From contig DYCJ01000116.1 in the NCBI GenBank assembly GCA_019418195.1, positions 399 to 6,975 of the forward strand: a stretch of DNA of 6,577 nucleotides. Direction: 5' to 3'. This document shows, one piece after another, positions 1-6,242 of the stretch. Below the pieces are notes generated by a model. It saw nothing but the letters and a program-made list of their open reading frames with translations, was not told the origin of the DNA and did no database searches. Source of the DNA: Clostridiales bacterium (lineage in GTDB: Bacteria; Bacillota; Clostridia; Lachnospirales; Lachnospiraceae). A program made the translations under genes and the position numbers. Positions within the stretch are counted from its first letter, which is position 1, and every line of letters begins with the position of its first letter.

Positions 1-52
1 GGTCAGGGAAAGCGGGCTCCGGAGAGTATACTGCATATTTTCGAGGGGACAG

Positions 53-92
53 AAAAAGCAGGCGCCCCCTGCGAAGCAAAAGGACTCCTGCT
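53..92 (-). terminator. Rho-independent terminator after feoB
   Basis: On the minus strand, 32 nt after the feoB stop codon, AGCAGG at 87-92 pairs with CCTGCT at 57-62. The helix continues inward with G-C and G-U pairs up to a small GC-TTC-GC tip, interrupted by one A-G mismatch and one bulged U. A T-tract (TTTTT at 53-57) follows immediately. This is the classic layout of an intrinsic terminator and marks the end of the feoAB transcript. Confidence 0.85.
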
Positions 93-124
93 CAAATCTG
101 TACAATATTAAATGCTTTCTTTTA

Positions 125-2170
125 TCATAAGATCAATCCGGCTATGTGGAATGCGATAAAGCTTACCACCCAGGCTACTGCAAGCTGGAAGAGCACAATG
201 CCGAGTGTCAGCTTCTTGCTTCCCACTTCTCTGTGTATCGTGGCTATCGTCGCTGTACACGGCACATACAGCAGACAGAATACCATGAGAGAATACGCAT
301 TTGCCGCGCCGAATCCCATTGCCCCGAGCGTGGCCACAAAGCTGTCCATGCCGTGGGATGTGGTAATATTCTGTATTCCGAAAAGCACGCTGCAGCTTGA
401 CACCACAACTTCCTTTGCCGCGATTCCGGAAATGAGCGCAACCACGATCTGCCAGTAGCCCAGTCCAAGCGGACGGAAGAACGGTACGATCGCTTTCCCG
501 ATGATCGAGCCGAAGCTGTCTGCAATATCTGTCACATAACCTGTCGGGCCGAAATTCAGGAGCACCCACATAATGATCGATGCGAGGAAAATAACGGTTC
601 CCGCTTTTGTCAGATAATCTTTTACTTTTTCCCACACATATACCGCGATCGTACGCGCATTCGGTGCTTTATACTCAGGCAGCTCAATGAGCAGTGCATG
701 TTCCGCCTTGCTGCCGTCAATCTTTGAGATAATAAATGCAGTCAGGATCGCGATCACGATTCCCAGCAGATACATGGAGTAACATGCCAGCATTGCATGT
801 TTCCCGAAAAACATCGAAGAAAACAGTACATAAATCGGCAGTCTGGCGCTACAGGACATGAATGGCGTCACAAGGATCGTCTTCAGTCTGTCTTTCCTGT
901 GCTCCAGCGCACGCGACGCCATGACCGCCGGAACGGAACAGCCGAATCCCAGCAGCATGGGCAGGAATGCCCTTCCCGAGAGTCCGAGATGGCTCATGAT
1001 GTCGTCCATAACGAACGCCACCCTCGACATATAACCGCTGTCTTCAAGGAAAGCCAAGGCAAGGAACAGGATAAAGATATTCGGCAGGAATGTAAGGATG
1101 CCGCCCACGCCGGAAATGATACCGTCCACCAGAAGGGAATTGAGCATCGGCGAGGTTCCGGCCGCCTCAAGACCTGCACTTACCGCGCCTGTCAGGAGAT
1201 CAAGCCCTGTCTCGAAGTAGCCCTTCAGCCAGTCGCCTACAGTAAATGTCAGGAAAAATACCAGCGCCATGATCACCAGAAAGATCGGAAGCCCCAGCCA
1301 TCTGCTCGTCATATACCGGTCGATATGGTCTGTCTGTTCCGCCTTTGCGCTTTTATTAACCAGGGTTTCATCGATCACTTCTTCTATAAAATCATATTTT
1401 TCATTAATGATATCTTTTTCATAACTCCGGTCAGCAATCCCTGTCATATCGATGGGATACTTTTTCATCACCGGATCATCCTGTTCAAGCATCTTGATGG
1501 CGTGCCAGCGCATATTGTCCATCTCGGGATATTTCTCACGGAACTGCTCGATGATCGAATCAATCTTATCCTCTATCTCATCGTCATACACCATGGCATA
1601 CTCGCTGTGGTGATTGTGTTTATGTCCCGTTTGATCCGAATGATGATGGATGAACGGTCCCTGCTTTGCATATTCCTGGTGATGCGCCACCGCATGGAGC
1701 AGGATTTCAAGCCCCGTGCGCTTTCTCGCCGATACAGGGATCGCAGGAATGCCGAGCATCTCAGGAAGACGGTGAAGGTCGATCTCCATTCCCCTCTCTT
1801 CTACGATATCCATCATATTGAGTGCCAGAACCACCGGTTTCCCAAGCTCAATGAGCTGTAACGTCAGATACAGGTTTCGTTCCAGACAGGACGCATCCAC
1901 CACGTCCACGATCACGTCTACCTCATCGCTCATAATGCATTCACGGGACACCTTTTCTTCCATTGTATAGGAAGTCAGGCTGTAAATGCCGGGCAGATCG
2001 ATCAGCTTGAACTCCTGCCCCTTGTATGTAGTACGTCCTTCTTTCTTCTCCACCGTAACGCCCGGCCAGTTCGCCACTTTCAGGTTGGCTCCGGTGTAAG
2101 CGTTGAACAATGTCGTCTTTCCGCAGTTGGGATTCCCGATGAACCCCACATTTATCACTTTTCCGCTCAT
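125..2170 (-). CDS. feoB: Ferrous iron transporter FeoB (GTPase-coupled membrane protein)
   Basis: FeoB imports Fe(II) across the cytoplasmic membrane using an N-terminal G-protein domain. The 681-residue product shows all five G motifs: G1 GNPNCGKT at 12-19, the G2 threonine in GVT at 37-39, G3 DLPG at 58-61, G4 NMMD at 118-121 and G5 SARKRTG at about 147-153. A helical GDI-like linker (about 195-285) follows, then a polytopic membrane part. The membrane part carries the two Gate signatures (GFGCSVPAVMASRALEHR; PFMSCSARLPIY), GIAAKEVVVSS, and the C-terminal PCTATIATIHREVGSKK segment. Unusually, 7 histidines lie in residues 175-188, between the G domain and the linker. At 681 residues it is shorter than E. 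coli FeoB (about 770) but within the Gram-positive range. The ATG overlaps the feoA stop by 4 nt (ATGA) and has a strong AAAGGAGG site inside the end of feoA. No fused or separate Cys-rich FeoC/P19-like partner is visible before the terminator. Confidence 0.97.
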   Translation of the reverse strand: MSGKVINVGFIGNPNCGKTTLFNAYTGANLKVANWPGVTVEKKEGRTTYKGQEFKLIDLPGIYSLTSYTMEEKVSRECIMSDEVDVIVDVVDASCLERNLYLTLQLIELGKPVVLALNMMDIVEERGMEIDLHRLPEMLGIPAIPVSARKRTGLEILLHAVAHHQEYAKQGPFIHHHSDQTGHKHNHHSEYAMVYDDEIEDKIDSIIEQFREKYPEMDNMRWHAIKMLEQDDPVMKKYPIDMTGIADRSYEKDIINEKYDFIEEVIDETLVNKSAKAEQTDHIDRYMTSRWLGLPIFLVIMALVFFLTFTVGDWLKGYFETGLDLLTGAVSAGLEAAGTSPMLNSLLVDGIISGVGGILTFLPNIFILFLALAFLEDSGYMSRVAFVMDDIMSHLGLSGRAFLPMLLGFGCSVPAVMASRALEHRKDRLKTILVTPFMSCSARLPIYVLFSSMFFGKHAMLACYSMYLLGIVIAILTAFIISKIDGSKAEHALLIELPEYKAPNARTIAVYVWEKVKDYLTKAGTVIFLASIIMWVLLNFGPTGYVTDIADSFGSIIGKAIVPFFRPLGLGYWQIVVALISGIAAKEVVVSSCSVLFGIQNITTSHGMDSFVATLGAMGFGAANAYSLMVFCLLYVPCTATIATIHREVGSKKLTLGIVLFQLAVAWVVSFIAFHIAGLIL

Positions 2171-2394
2171 GCCGCTTCCTCCTTTACGAAGATATTGTCG
2201 GCAATGCGTCTCCCGAGTGCAAAGCGTGTCCCGCGGAATTTTACGGTCATTGCGCCCTTTTTATCATTGTTTAATATCGTGATCTTAGATCCTTCCGTCA
2301 GGCCGAGCGCCTCGAGCCTGCGCTCAAGGTTCAGTTCAATCTGTATTTTCTCGACCACATAAGTATGATTATTTTTTCCCTCTTTAAGTTTCAT
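2167..2394 (-). CDS. feoA: Ferrous iron transport protein FeoA (SH3-like)
   Basis: This is a small cytoplasmic SH3-fold protein that works with FeoB in Fe(II) uptake. The 75-residue product has the FeoA pattern: a beta strand ending in KIQIE, the helix core LERRLEALGLTEGSKI, and the closing strand with KFRGTRFALGRRIADNIFV. I chose the ATG at 2394 because GTGAGG lies 6 nt upstream. A GTG at 2406 would add four residues (MRPI) but has AAAGG directly against it with no spacer, and FeoA proteins normally begin close to this MKL. The gene ends in a 4-nt overlap with feoB, which points to translational coupling. Transcription probably starts at the promoter at 2446-2474, next to a Fur-box-like palindrome. 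Confidence 0.93.
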   Translation of the reverse strand: MKLKEGKNNHTYVVEKIQIELNLERRLEALGLTEGSKITILNNDKKGAMTVKFRGTRFALGRRIADNIFVKEEAA

Positions 2395-2424
2395 AATAGG
2401 CCTCACCCTTTGTATGTCTGCTAT

Positions 2425-2439
2425 TGATAATTTTTCTCA
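2425..2439 (-). promoter_or_regulatory. Fur-box-like operator of feoAB
   Basis: On the plus strand this reads TGATAAT-T-TTTCTCA. It matches the 7-1-7 Fur consensus TGATAATnATTATCA at 7/7 positions in the left half and 5/7 in the right half. The wider imperfect palindrome TTGANAANNNTTNTCAA spans 2424-2440. It sits just downstream of the predicted -10 box, over the expected start of transcription, where a repressor would block feoAB when iron is sufficient. Identity of the regulator (Fur, PerR or another metal sensor) is inferred from the motif and the iron-uptake context. Confidence 0.6.
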
Positions 2440-2445
2440 AATGAT

Positions 2446-2474
2446 ATTATATATTGTGAGGCTCTATAAGTCAA
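2446..2474 (-). promoter_or_regulatory. Sigma-A-type promoter of feoAB
   Basis: On the minus strand, TTGACT (2469-2474) and a perfect TATAAT (2446-2451) are separated by exactly 17 nt. The -35 box overlaps the ykvI stop codon (2471-2473), so the promoter is packed into the end of the upstream gene. The predicted start of transcription falls near 2439-2440, giving a leader of about 45 nt before the feoA ATG. Confidence 0.82.
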
Positions 2475-3610
2475 TTTTTTGTGTCAAATCTTGTCGCGAT
2501 CATATGAACAATGTACGGAATGAGGATAACCGGTATTGCAAGGTAAGCAAGAAAACTGTACGCTTTCTGGATCAGGGTAAGCAGCCCGAACTGGGCTATC
2601 CCGAAATCCACGATACAGCAGATGAGCGCCGCAATGATCTCTTTTCGTGTAATCTGAAATTTCCTGTTCTCCGTCGATTTTCCCGAGGTATTTTTTCTCT
2701 CCCCGCAGATTCTCTTCACCATTGCCGCTACCATATTGACAGCTGTAGACACGGCGCCGAGGATGATCAAAATGGAAATGAGCGGAGTCATGAAAGAAGC
2801 GCCCACGCCGTTCTGTACCATAAAGAGCGTCGGTACACTCTGTCCTGCAGCGTCCGGATTCGTGTAGATCGTCATAAGGCCCAGCACAACCATGACCATC
2901 ATCAGCGCATTTACCACAAATCCGACTCCCATACTCTTCACCGCATCACCCGGCCTGTCAAATGATTTCGCATGCTGCACGAACACTGCAATATTGGAGA
3001 GCTGGAACGTTCCGTACAGGAATGCCGAATAAAGCGCATCCCCCAGTGGCAGTTCTGCCTGTGTCATACTCTCCGCAGCCTCTGATATTCCCGATAAACC
3101 GGAAATGATGTTTGGAATATACACGATCAGCAGTCCCGCGATAATACAGATGGACAGTACGGAAGCTACTTTCCGCACCAGATCTGTCCCGAATATGGCA
3201 ACCACAAATATGAACACACCGATCAGGAATGTGCAGAACAGATATGGAAGCCCTGTCAGCGTGCTCAGCGTCGCACCGCCCGTGGCAAATGCAACCGCCG
3301 GAGCTACACACATCACGCAGATATAAAGGATTTCGAACAGATTCGAGAAGATCGGCGCAAATCTCCCGTAAAACGCATTATTATAGGATCTGTAATCATA
3401 GACTTCGTGTTTTCTTGCAAAGCGCAGGCTGTATGCAAAGAACACTGTGTTGTAGAGCATTGCAAACACCGGCATGATCAGGCACCAGATGCCGTACCTG
3501 ACGAAATAACTGTATATCTGAGCTCCTGATGCGAATCCGCCTCCAAAATGTGTCGTAAACCATACAAATGCCACTCCAAGAATGACTGCCCCTGTTTTAT
3601 TCTTCTTCAT
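2471..3610 (-). CDS. YkvI-family membrane transporter (LeuT-fold, substrate unknown)
   Basis: The 379-residue polytopic membrane protein has about 10 hydrophobic segments, near residues 7-33, 40-62, 88-110, 122-143, 148-166, 191-212, 225-248, 270-298, 323-342 and 348-372. A charged cytoplasmic-looking loop lies at 299-322. The first segment carries GGGFASG (23-29), which matches the GAGFASGQE-type signature of YkvI-family proteins. These are distant relatives of LeuT/APC-fold secondary transporters, and the glycine-rich break resembles the unwound TM1 substrate site. The family's substrate is not established. The start overlaps the end of the dehydrogenase gene by 14 nt. Only a weak purine-rich stretch (GTGAGAAAAG) precedes the ATG, so translation is probably coupled to the upstream gene. 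It therefore belongs to the T-box operon, and an amino acid or derivative is the most reasonable substrate guess. It lacks a clear terminator, and its stop codon lies inside the feoAB promoter. Confidence 0.82.
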   Translation of the reverse strand: MKKNKTGAVILGVAFVWFTTHFGGGFASGAQIYSYFVRYGIWCLIMPVFAMLYNTVFFAYSLRFARKHEVYDYRSYNNAFYGRFAPIFSNLFEILYICVMCVAPAVAFATGGATLSTLTGLPYLFCTFLIGVFIFVVAIFGTDLVRKVASVLSICIIAGLLIVYIPNIISGLSGISEAAESMTQAELPLGDALYSAFLYGTFQLSNIAVFVQHAKSFDRPGDAVKSMGVGFVVNALMMVMVVLGLMTIYTNPDAAGQSVPTLFMVQNGVGASFMTPLISILIILGAVSTAVNMVAAMVKRICGERKNTSGKSTENRKFQITRKEIIAALICCIVDFGIAQFGLLTLIQKAYSFLAYLAIPVILIPYIVHMIATRFDTKN

Positions 3611-4706
3611 TATCTTTTCTCACTCTTTCTCTCAGTCTGTCCATTGCCTCTGTCAGCATTTCCTTTGTCACTCTATACGGATAATGGGCTACGTCCGACA
3701 TATCCGGAATGCGCTCCATGCATTCCTCCCACTGTTCTTCCGTGATCTCGATGTCCTCAAGCGAAACCGGAAGATCAACCGCCTGGTTCAGCCTGTAAAT
3801 CTTCTCAAATTCGTCATACTGCCGATCAACGAGGAGCGCCAGCAGGATGCCGAATCCGACTACTTCGCCGTGCAGATGTCTCTCCTCGATGACCGGATAG
3901 GACGTCATAGCATAGAATATCGCGTGCGCGAGACCGCTGTTGTAGTCCGGCGTGTAATCCTTTGTCAGGAAGATGGACGCAATTCCCGTAGTCACAACGA
4001 TTGCCAGCACGACCTGCTCCACATCATAGGTGCAGAGCCCTTTCTTGTGGTCTTCCAGTGCTTTCGGTCCGTACTGGATCAGCGGATCACAACACATCCG
4101 GCTGACTGCCACGCCAAGAGCAGTAAAATGTTCCAGCTGCTCGTCCCTCGATGAGATCGTGGCCTCATAATATTTCGCATAAGTATCACCGATTCCTGCC
4201 CACATATACTGGCTGGGCGCCTTGGCAATAATTTCCGTATCAATAAATGAATGCATGACCGGCCTGATGAAAAAGTGCGGTTTCAGAAATGTGCCATCCT
4301 CATTGTACATAATGGAAACCGATGTGCAGGCGGAGCAGTTTGACGCGATCGTCGGAAATGCAAATACCGGCTTATCGTCCGTGATACACAGACACTTCAC
4401 TGTGTCCAGCGCCTTGCCGCCACCTACGCCGAATACCATGTCGGCCTCCTGATAAAGAGGCATGGCGCGCAGCTTTTCCACTGTGGCATACGTACAGTTC
4501 TCACCGTAAATTTCTTTTCCGATGATCTCAAGGTCCGTCTGCTCCACATAAGACCTGATCTTGTCATATGTTGCTGCAAGTGCTTTTCGACCGCCGATCA
4601 CAAGAACTTTCTTCCCGTATGATTCACATACCGGTCCGATCTTGTCATAAATTTTATCTCCGATAGAATAATTCGGAAGGTGTACTTCGTAATTTTCAAG
4701 TTTCAT
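3597..4706 (-). CDS. GldA-like metal-dependent (iron-type) alcohol dehydrogenase family protein
   Basis: The 369-residue cytoplasmic protein belongs to the dehydroquinate synthase-like/iron-containing alcohol dehydrogenase superfamily and is closest to glycerol dehydrogenase GldA. The NAD-binding N-terminal half has VIGGRKAL (36-43) and the glycine-rich GVGGGKALDT (93-102). The C-terminal half has the three expected metal ligands: Asp174 in GIGD, His261 in GLAHA and His279 in HLHGE. In GldA the PTIAS motif is followed by Thr-Asp, and that Asp contacts glycerol. Here PTIAS (118-122) is followed by Asn123-Cys124, so glycerol is doubtful as substrate. I chose the ATG at 4706 because AAGGAG lies 8 nt upstream (4715-4720). 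In-frame ATGs at 4736 and 4745 lack such a site. It is the first gene after the T-box leader and overlaps ykvI by 14 nt. The real substrate is unknown; an aldehyde or keto compound from amino-acid metabolism is a guess from the regulation. Confidence 0.9.
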   Translation of the reverse strand: MKLENYEVHLPNYSIGDKIYDKIGPVCESYGKKVLVIGGRKALAATYDKIRSYVEQTDLEIIGKEIYGENCTYATVEKLRAMPLYQEADMVFGVGGGKALDTVKCLCITDDKPVFAFPTIASNCSACTSVSIMYNEDGTFLKPHFFIRPVMHSFIDTEIIAKAPSQYMWAGIGDTYAKYYEATISSRDEQLEHFTALGVAVSRMCCDPLIQYGPKALEDHKKGLCTYDVEQVVLAIVVTTGIASIFLTKDYTPDYNSGLAHAIFYAMTSYPVIEERHLHGEVVGFGILLALLVDRQYDEFEKIYRLNQAVDLPVSLEDIEITEEQWEECMERIPDMSDVAHYPYRVTKEMLTEAMDRLRERVRKDNEEE

Positions 4707-4790
4707 GGTAATCTCTCCTTTCCTCTGTGCTGCCATGTATCGCATAACATATGGGATATCAAGCCGTTCTCCGCTCTATCTGTTTTTTGC

Positions 4791-4839
4791 AAAAGAAAAA
4801 GCCCTTATCCCATACAATAAAATTGCAGGGACAAGAGCT
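4791..4839 (-). terminator. T-box regulatory intrinsic terminator
   Basis: On the minus strand AGCTCTTGTCCC (4828-4839) pairs fully, over 12 bp with two G-U pairs, with GGGATAAGGGCT (4800-4811). A second helix of TGCAAT with ATTGTA forms across the tip. TTTTTCTTTT (4791-4800) follows. The GTCCC portion is also needed for the antiterminator helix with the T-box sequence, so the two structures exclude each other, as in known T-box leaders. Confidence 0.93.
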
Positions 4840-5076
4840 GTAATTCATACTAATACTCCTGCGGTGCCACCCAGCTTGACGTAATATACTACATCCACTC
4901 ATGCATACTGACATATGCTTTCTTTGATAACGGAGTCAGTTCTCCGGCTCGCCTACTCTGATTTTCAACTCGCCCTCAGAAGCCCATTCACTCCAAGTCC
5001 GGCATACCGCGATCCCACCGCCCGCGGCTCTCTGTGAAGCGTCCTGTGAAGTTACTTGCTCTTCCTCATCGGTCTG
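4791..5076 (-). promoter_or_regulatory. T-box riboswitch leader, probable tRNA-Trp specifier
   Basis: This is a tRNA-sensing transcription attenuator. It shows the T-box sequence GGGTGGCACCGC (4861-4872). Stem I landmarks are AGUA (5053-5056), a CCGCG/CGCGG apical helix (5007-5027) enclosing the conserved GGTGGGA (5013-5019), and AGAGAGCC before it. Two hairpins follow Stem I: CGGAG/CTCCG at 4931-4946 and GCATA/TATGC at 4903-4918. The antiterminator can form by pairing GCTGGG (upstream part of the T-box) with CCCTGC of the terminator's 5' arm region, with one U-U mismatch. The specifier loop reads GTGAA-UGG-G-CUUCUGAG. GTGAA pairs with a TTCAC next to the AGUA element, leaving UGG followed by a purine, which fits a tryptophan codon (4984-4986). 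AUG or GGG are less likely readings. Uncharged cognate tRNA would allow expression of the dehydrogenase and ykvI. The terminator is about 85 nt before the first start codon. Confidence 0.93.
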
Positions 5077-5081
5077 GTAAC

Positions 5082-5110
5082 ACTTTATCACTTTAAACTC
5101 AAAATGTCAA
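5082..5110 (-). promoter_or_regulatory. Sigma-A-type promoter of the T-box operon
   Basis: A perfect TTGACA (5105-5110) on the minus strand is 17 nt from TAAAGT (5082-5087), which matches TATAAT at four of six positions. Transcription would begin near 5075, just before the first element of T-box Stem I. This position supports the leader boundary independently. Confidence 0.78.
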
Positions 5111-5118
5111 CAATTTTA

Positions 5119-5171
5119 AGATAACAGGAACAGTGTGGATTTCCGAGTGGCGCGGGCTTAACTGTTATCTT
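5119..5171. repeat. 10-bp perfect inverted repeat spanning the bile salt hydrolase stop
   Basis: AAGATAACAG (5119-5128) is the exact reverse complement of CTGTTATCTT (5162-5171), with 33 bp between them. A second nested pair, AACAGT (5129-5134) and ACTGTT (5161-5166), offers an alternative pairing. The right arm covers the hydrolase stop codon (5165-5167), and the left arm ends 8 bp before the T-box operon -35 box. No T-tract follows on either strand, so it is not a convincing terminator. It might be a stabilising 3' stem-loop of the hydrolase mRNA or a protein-binding pair. Confidence 0.5.
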
Positions 5172-6103
5172 TGAATCAGAACATTCCCGTCCAGATCTGT
5201 CTCATGCATATCCACCGCCCGCACCCGGCTGTCGTCATACGTCTTATAATAGTAAACGCCTGTCCTGGTGTTTGCACAGCAGGAATAAGTGGTAATATCA
5301 TAGGTTCCCTGCTCCGTCACTACGGATCCGCGGACCATGGCCACACTGTCCAGAATGTGGAAGAACTGGGAGACATTCGCCTTTTCCTCTTCCGGAGCCA
5401 CGGAATTCCATTTCAGAAATACCGCACGCACAAAGCGGGACGCCGATGATGCGTCACCCGGAAGCCCCAGAGCGCCCATTCCCTGTGCATAAGGCTTAAG
5501 ATCCAGCCTGTCCGCGAAACGATTCTGTGGGCTCTCCGCTGTCAGGTTCATATAATTGTTCATATTCATCCTGTGATACTCAAAAGGCGGATTATTCGTC
5601 AGCACTCCAAATGGATTTTCATATATTTTCAATCCGTCTCTGACCGCCTCAAGAACAAGACATCTCTCCCGGTCTGCCAGCATCCAGTGAAGCGGTGCTG
5701 GCGGCATCTGATCCGAAAATGCAAGATCAACAATCTTCATTTCATCCAGATACTCTTCCGCTTCCGTCACAGAAGCACATTTCCCGAGAATCCACGCGAT
5801 CACTTCAAACGAGGCAATCTCCGTCCCTTTTCCATCCAGTTTCCGATAAAATGCATTTCCCGGAAAATTTAGTCCAGCCATCGCAAGACCTTTTTCGTTG
5901 ACAGCCTCGGCATACAGCGGGAAACTGTCATTGGCTGATGCCATGCCGATCATGGCGTAGTGATGATCCTGTTGCCCGGCTTTCCGGAAAATAAGAGGGA
6001 AACTGCGCGGGGTGATCGTGACGGTTTCACCGAAAGAACAGTCAAGATCCAGGTTGCGGCCGAAGTAGAAATCGTTGTTGAGGTAGGTGATACAGGTGCA
6101 CAT
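5165..6103 (-). CDS. bsh: Choloylglycine hydrolase (probable bile salt hydrolase)
   Basis: This Ntn-hydrolase cleaves the amide bond of glycine- or taurine-conjugated bile salts in the cytoplasm. The 312-residue product has typical bile salt hydrolase length and no signal peptide. It starts MCTC, so removal of Met exposes the nucleophile Cys2. The other active-site positions are present: Arg16 and Asp19 in FGRNLDLD, Asn79 in AGLNFPGN, Asn170/171 in GVLTNNP, and Arg223 in the LPGDASSASRFVRA segment. These correspond to Cys2, Arg18, Asp21, Asn82, Asn175 and Arg228 of the Clostridium perfringens enzyme. Asn79 favours a bile salt hydrolase over penicillin V acylase, which usually has Tyr there. 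The PPAPLHWMLAD segment is also typical of Gram-positive enzymes. The start has TAGGAGGA about 8 nt upstream. It lies downstream of, and on the same strand as, a LacI-type regulator, and is probably transcribed separately from the T-box operon. Glycine versus taurine preference cannot be read here. Confidence 0.93.
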   Translation of the reverse strand: MCTCITYLNNDFYFGRNLDLDCSFGETVTITPRSFPLIFRKAGQQDHHYAMIGMASANDSFPLYAEAVNEKGLAMAGLNFPGNAFYRKLDGKGTEIASFEVIAWILGKCASVTEAEEYLDEMKIVDLAFSDQMPPAPLHWMLADRERCLVLEAVRDGLKIYENPFGVLTNNPPFEYHRMNMNNYMNLTAESPQNRFADRLDLKPYAQGMGALGLPGDASSASRFVRAVFLKWNSVAPEEEKANVSQFFHILDSVAMVRGSVVTEQGTYDITTYSCCANTRTGVYYYKTYDDSRVRAVDMHETDLDGNVLIQR

Positions 6104-6122
6104 GGGGAACTCCTCCTATAAT

Positions 6123-6137
6123 AATTCTAACTGAATT
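6123..6137. repeat. AATTC-N5-GAATT inverted repeat upstream of the hydrolase gene
   Basis: A 5-5-5 dyad (AATTCTAACTGAATT) lies 20-34 bp upstream of the hydrolase ATG, just before its ribosome binding site. The position would suit an operator, for example for the adjacent LacI-family protein, but such operators usually have a central CG, which is absent. In AT-rich DNA a dyad this short may be chance. Confidence 0.3.
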
Positions 6138-6180
6138 GCTAATGATCTTATTATTCTCTCATGTTAATCTATATATTAAT

Positions 6181-6223
6181 ATCGTAGTAGAAAAGAAAAT
6201 CCAGCTACTAATCCCCATACGAT
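6181..6223. repeat. Interrupted inverted repeat in the regulator-hydrolase gap
   Basis: In the 139-bp gap between the two genes, ATCGTA-GTAG (6181-6190) can pair with CTAC (6205-6208) and, after a 9-nt bulge, TACGAT (6218-6223). An adjoining ATATTAATAT palindrome spans 6173-6182. There is no T-tract on the minus strand, so termination after the regulator gene is not clear. The rest of the gap is AT-rich, and I could not pick a confident hydrolase promoter in it. Confidence 0.3.
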
Positions 6224-6242
6224 ACTATTCCCATCCAGTCAC

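Noticed and set aside
1..52. Possible gene or FeoB-associated Cys-rich protein downstream of feoB
   Set aside because: The stretch is too short, lies beyond a strong terminator, and shows no cysteine-rich coding pattern.
108..635. Minus-strand frame (175 codons) overlapping feoB in another phase
   Set aside because: It lies entirely within or against the FeoB C-terminal coding region and has no family resemblance.
797..1861. Long plus-strand open frame (354 codons) opposite feoB
   Set aside because: It is antisense to clearly conserved FeoB coding sequence. Its translation is rich in His, Arg and Gln with no domain pattern, and no ribosome binding site or promoter supports it.
2414..2965. 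Plus-strand open frame (183 codons) opposite ykvI
   Set aside because: It overlaps the conserved membrane protein in antisense, has low-complexity His/Arg-rich composition and no supporting signals.
3582..4154. Plus-strand open frame (190 codons) opposite the dehydrogenase
   Set aside because: It is a shadow of the dehydrogenase reading frame, with no recognisable domain and no start signal.
4707..4745. N-terminal extension of the dehydrogenase to the ATG at 4745 or 4736
   Set aside because: The strong AAGGAG at 4715-4720 is correctly spaced for the ATG at 4706, and the added residues do not resemble the start of the family.
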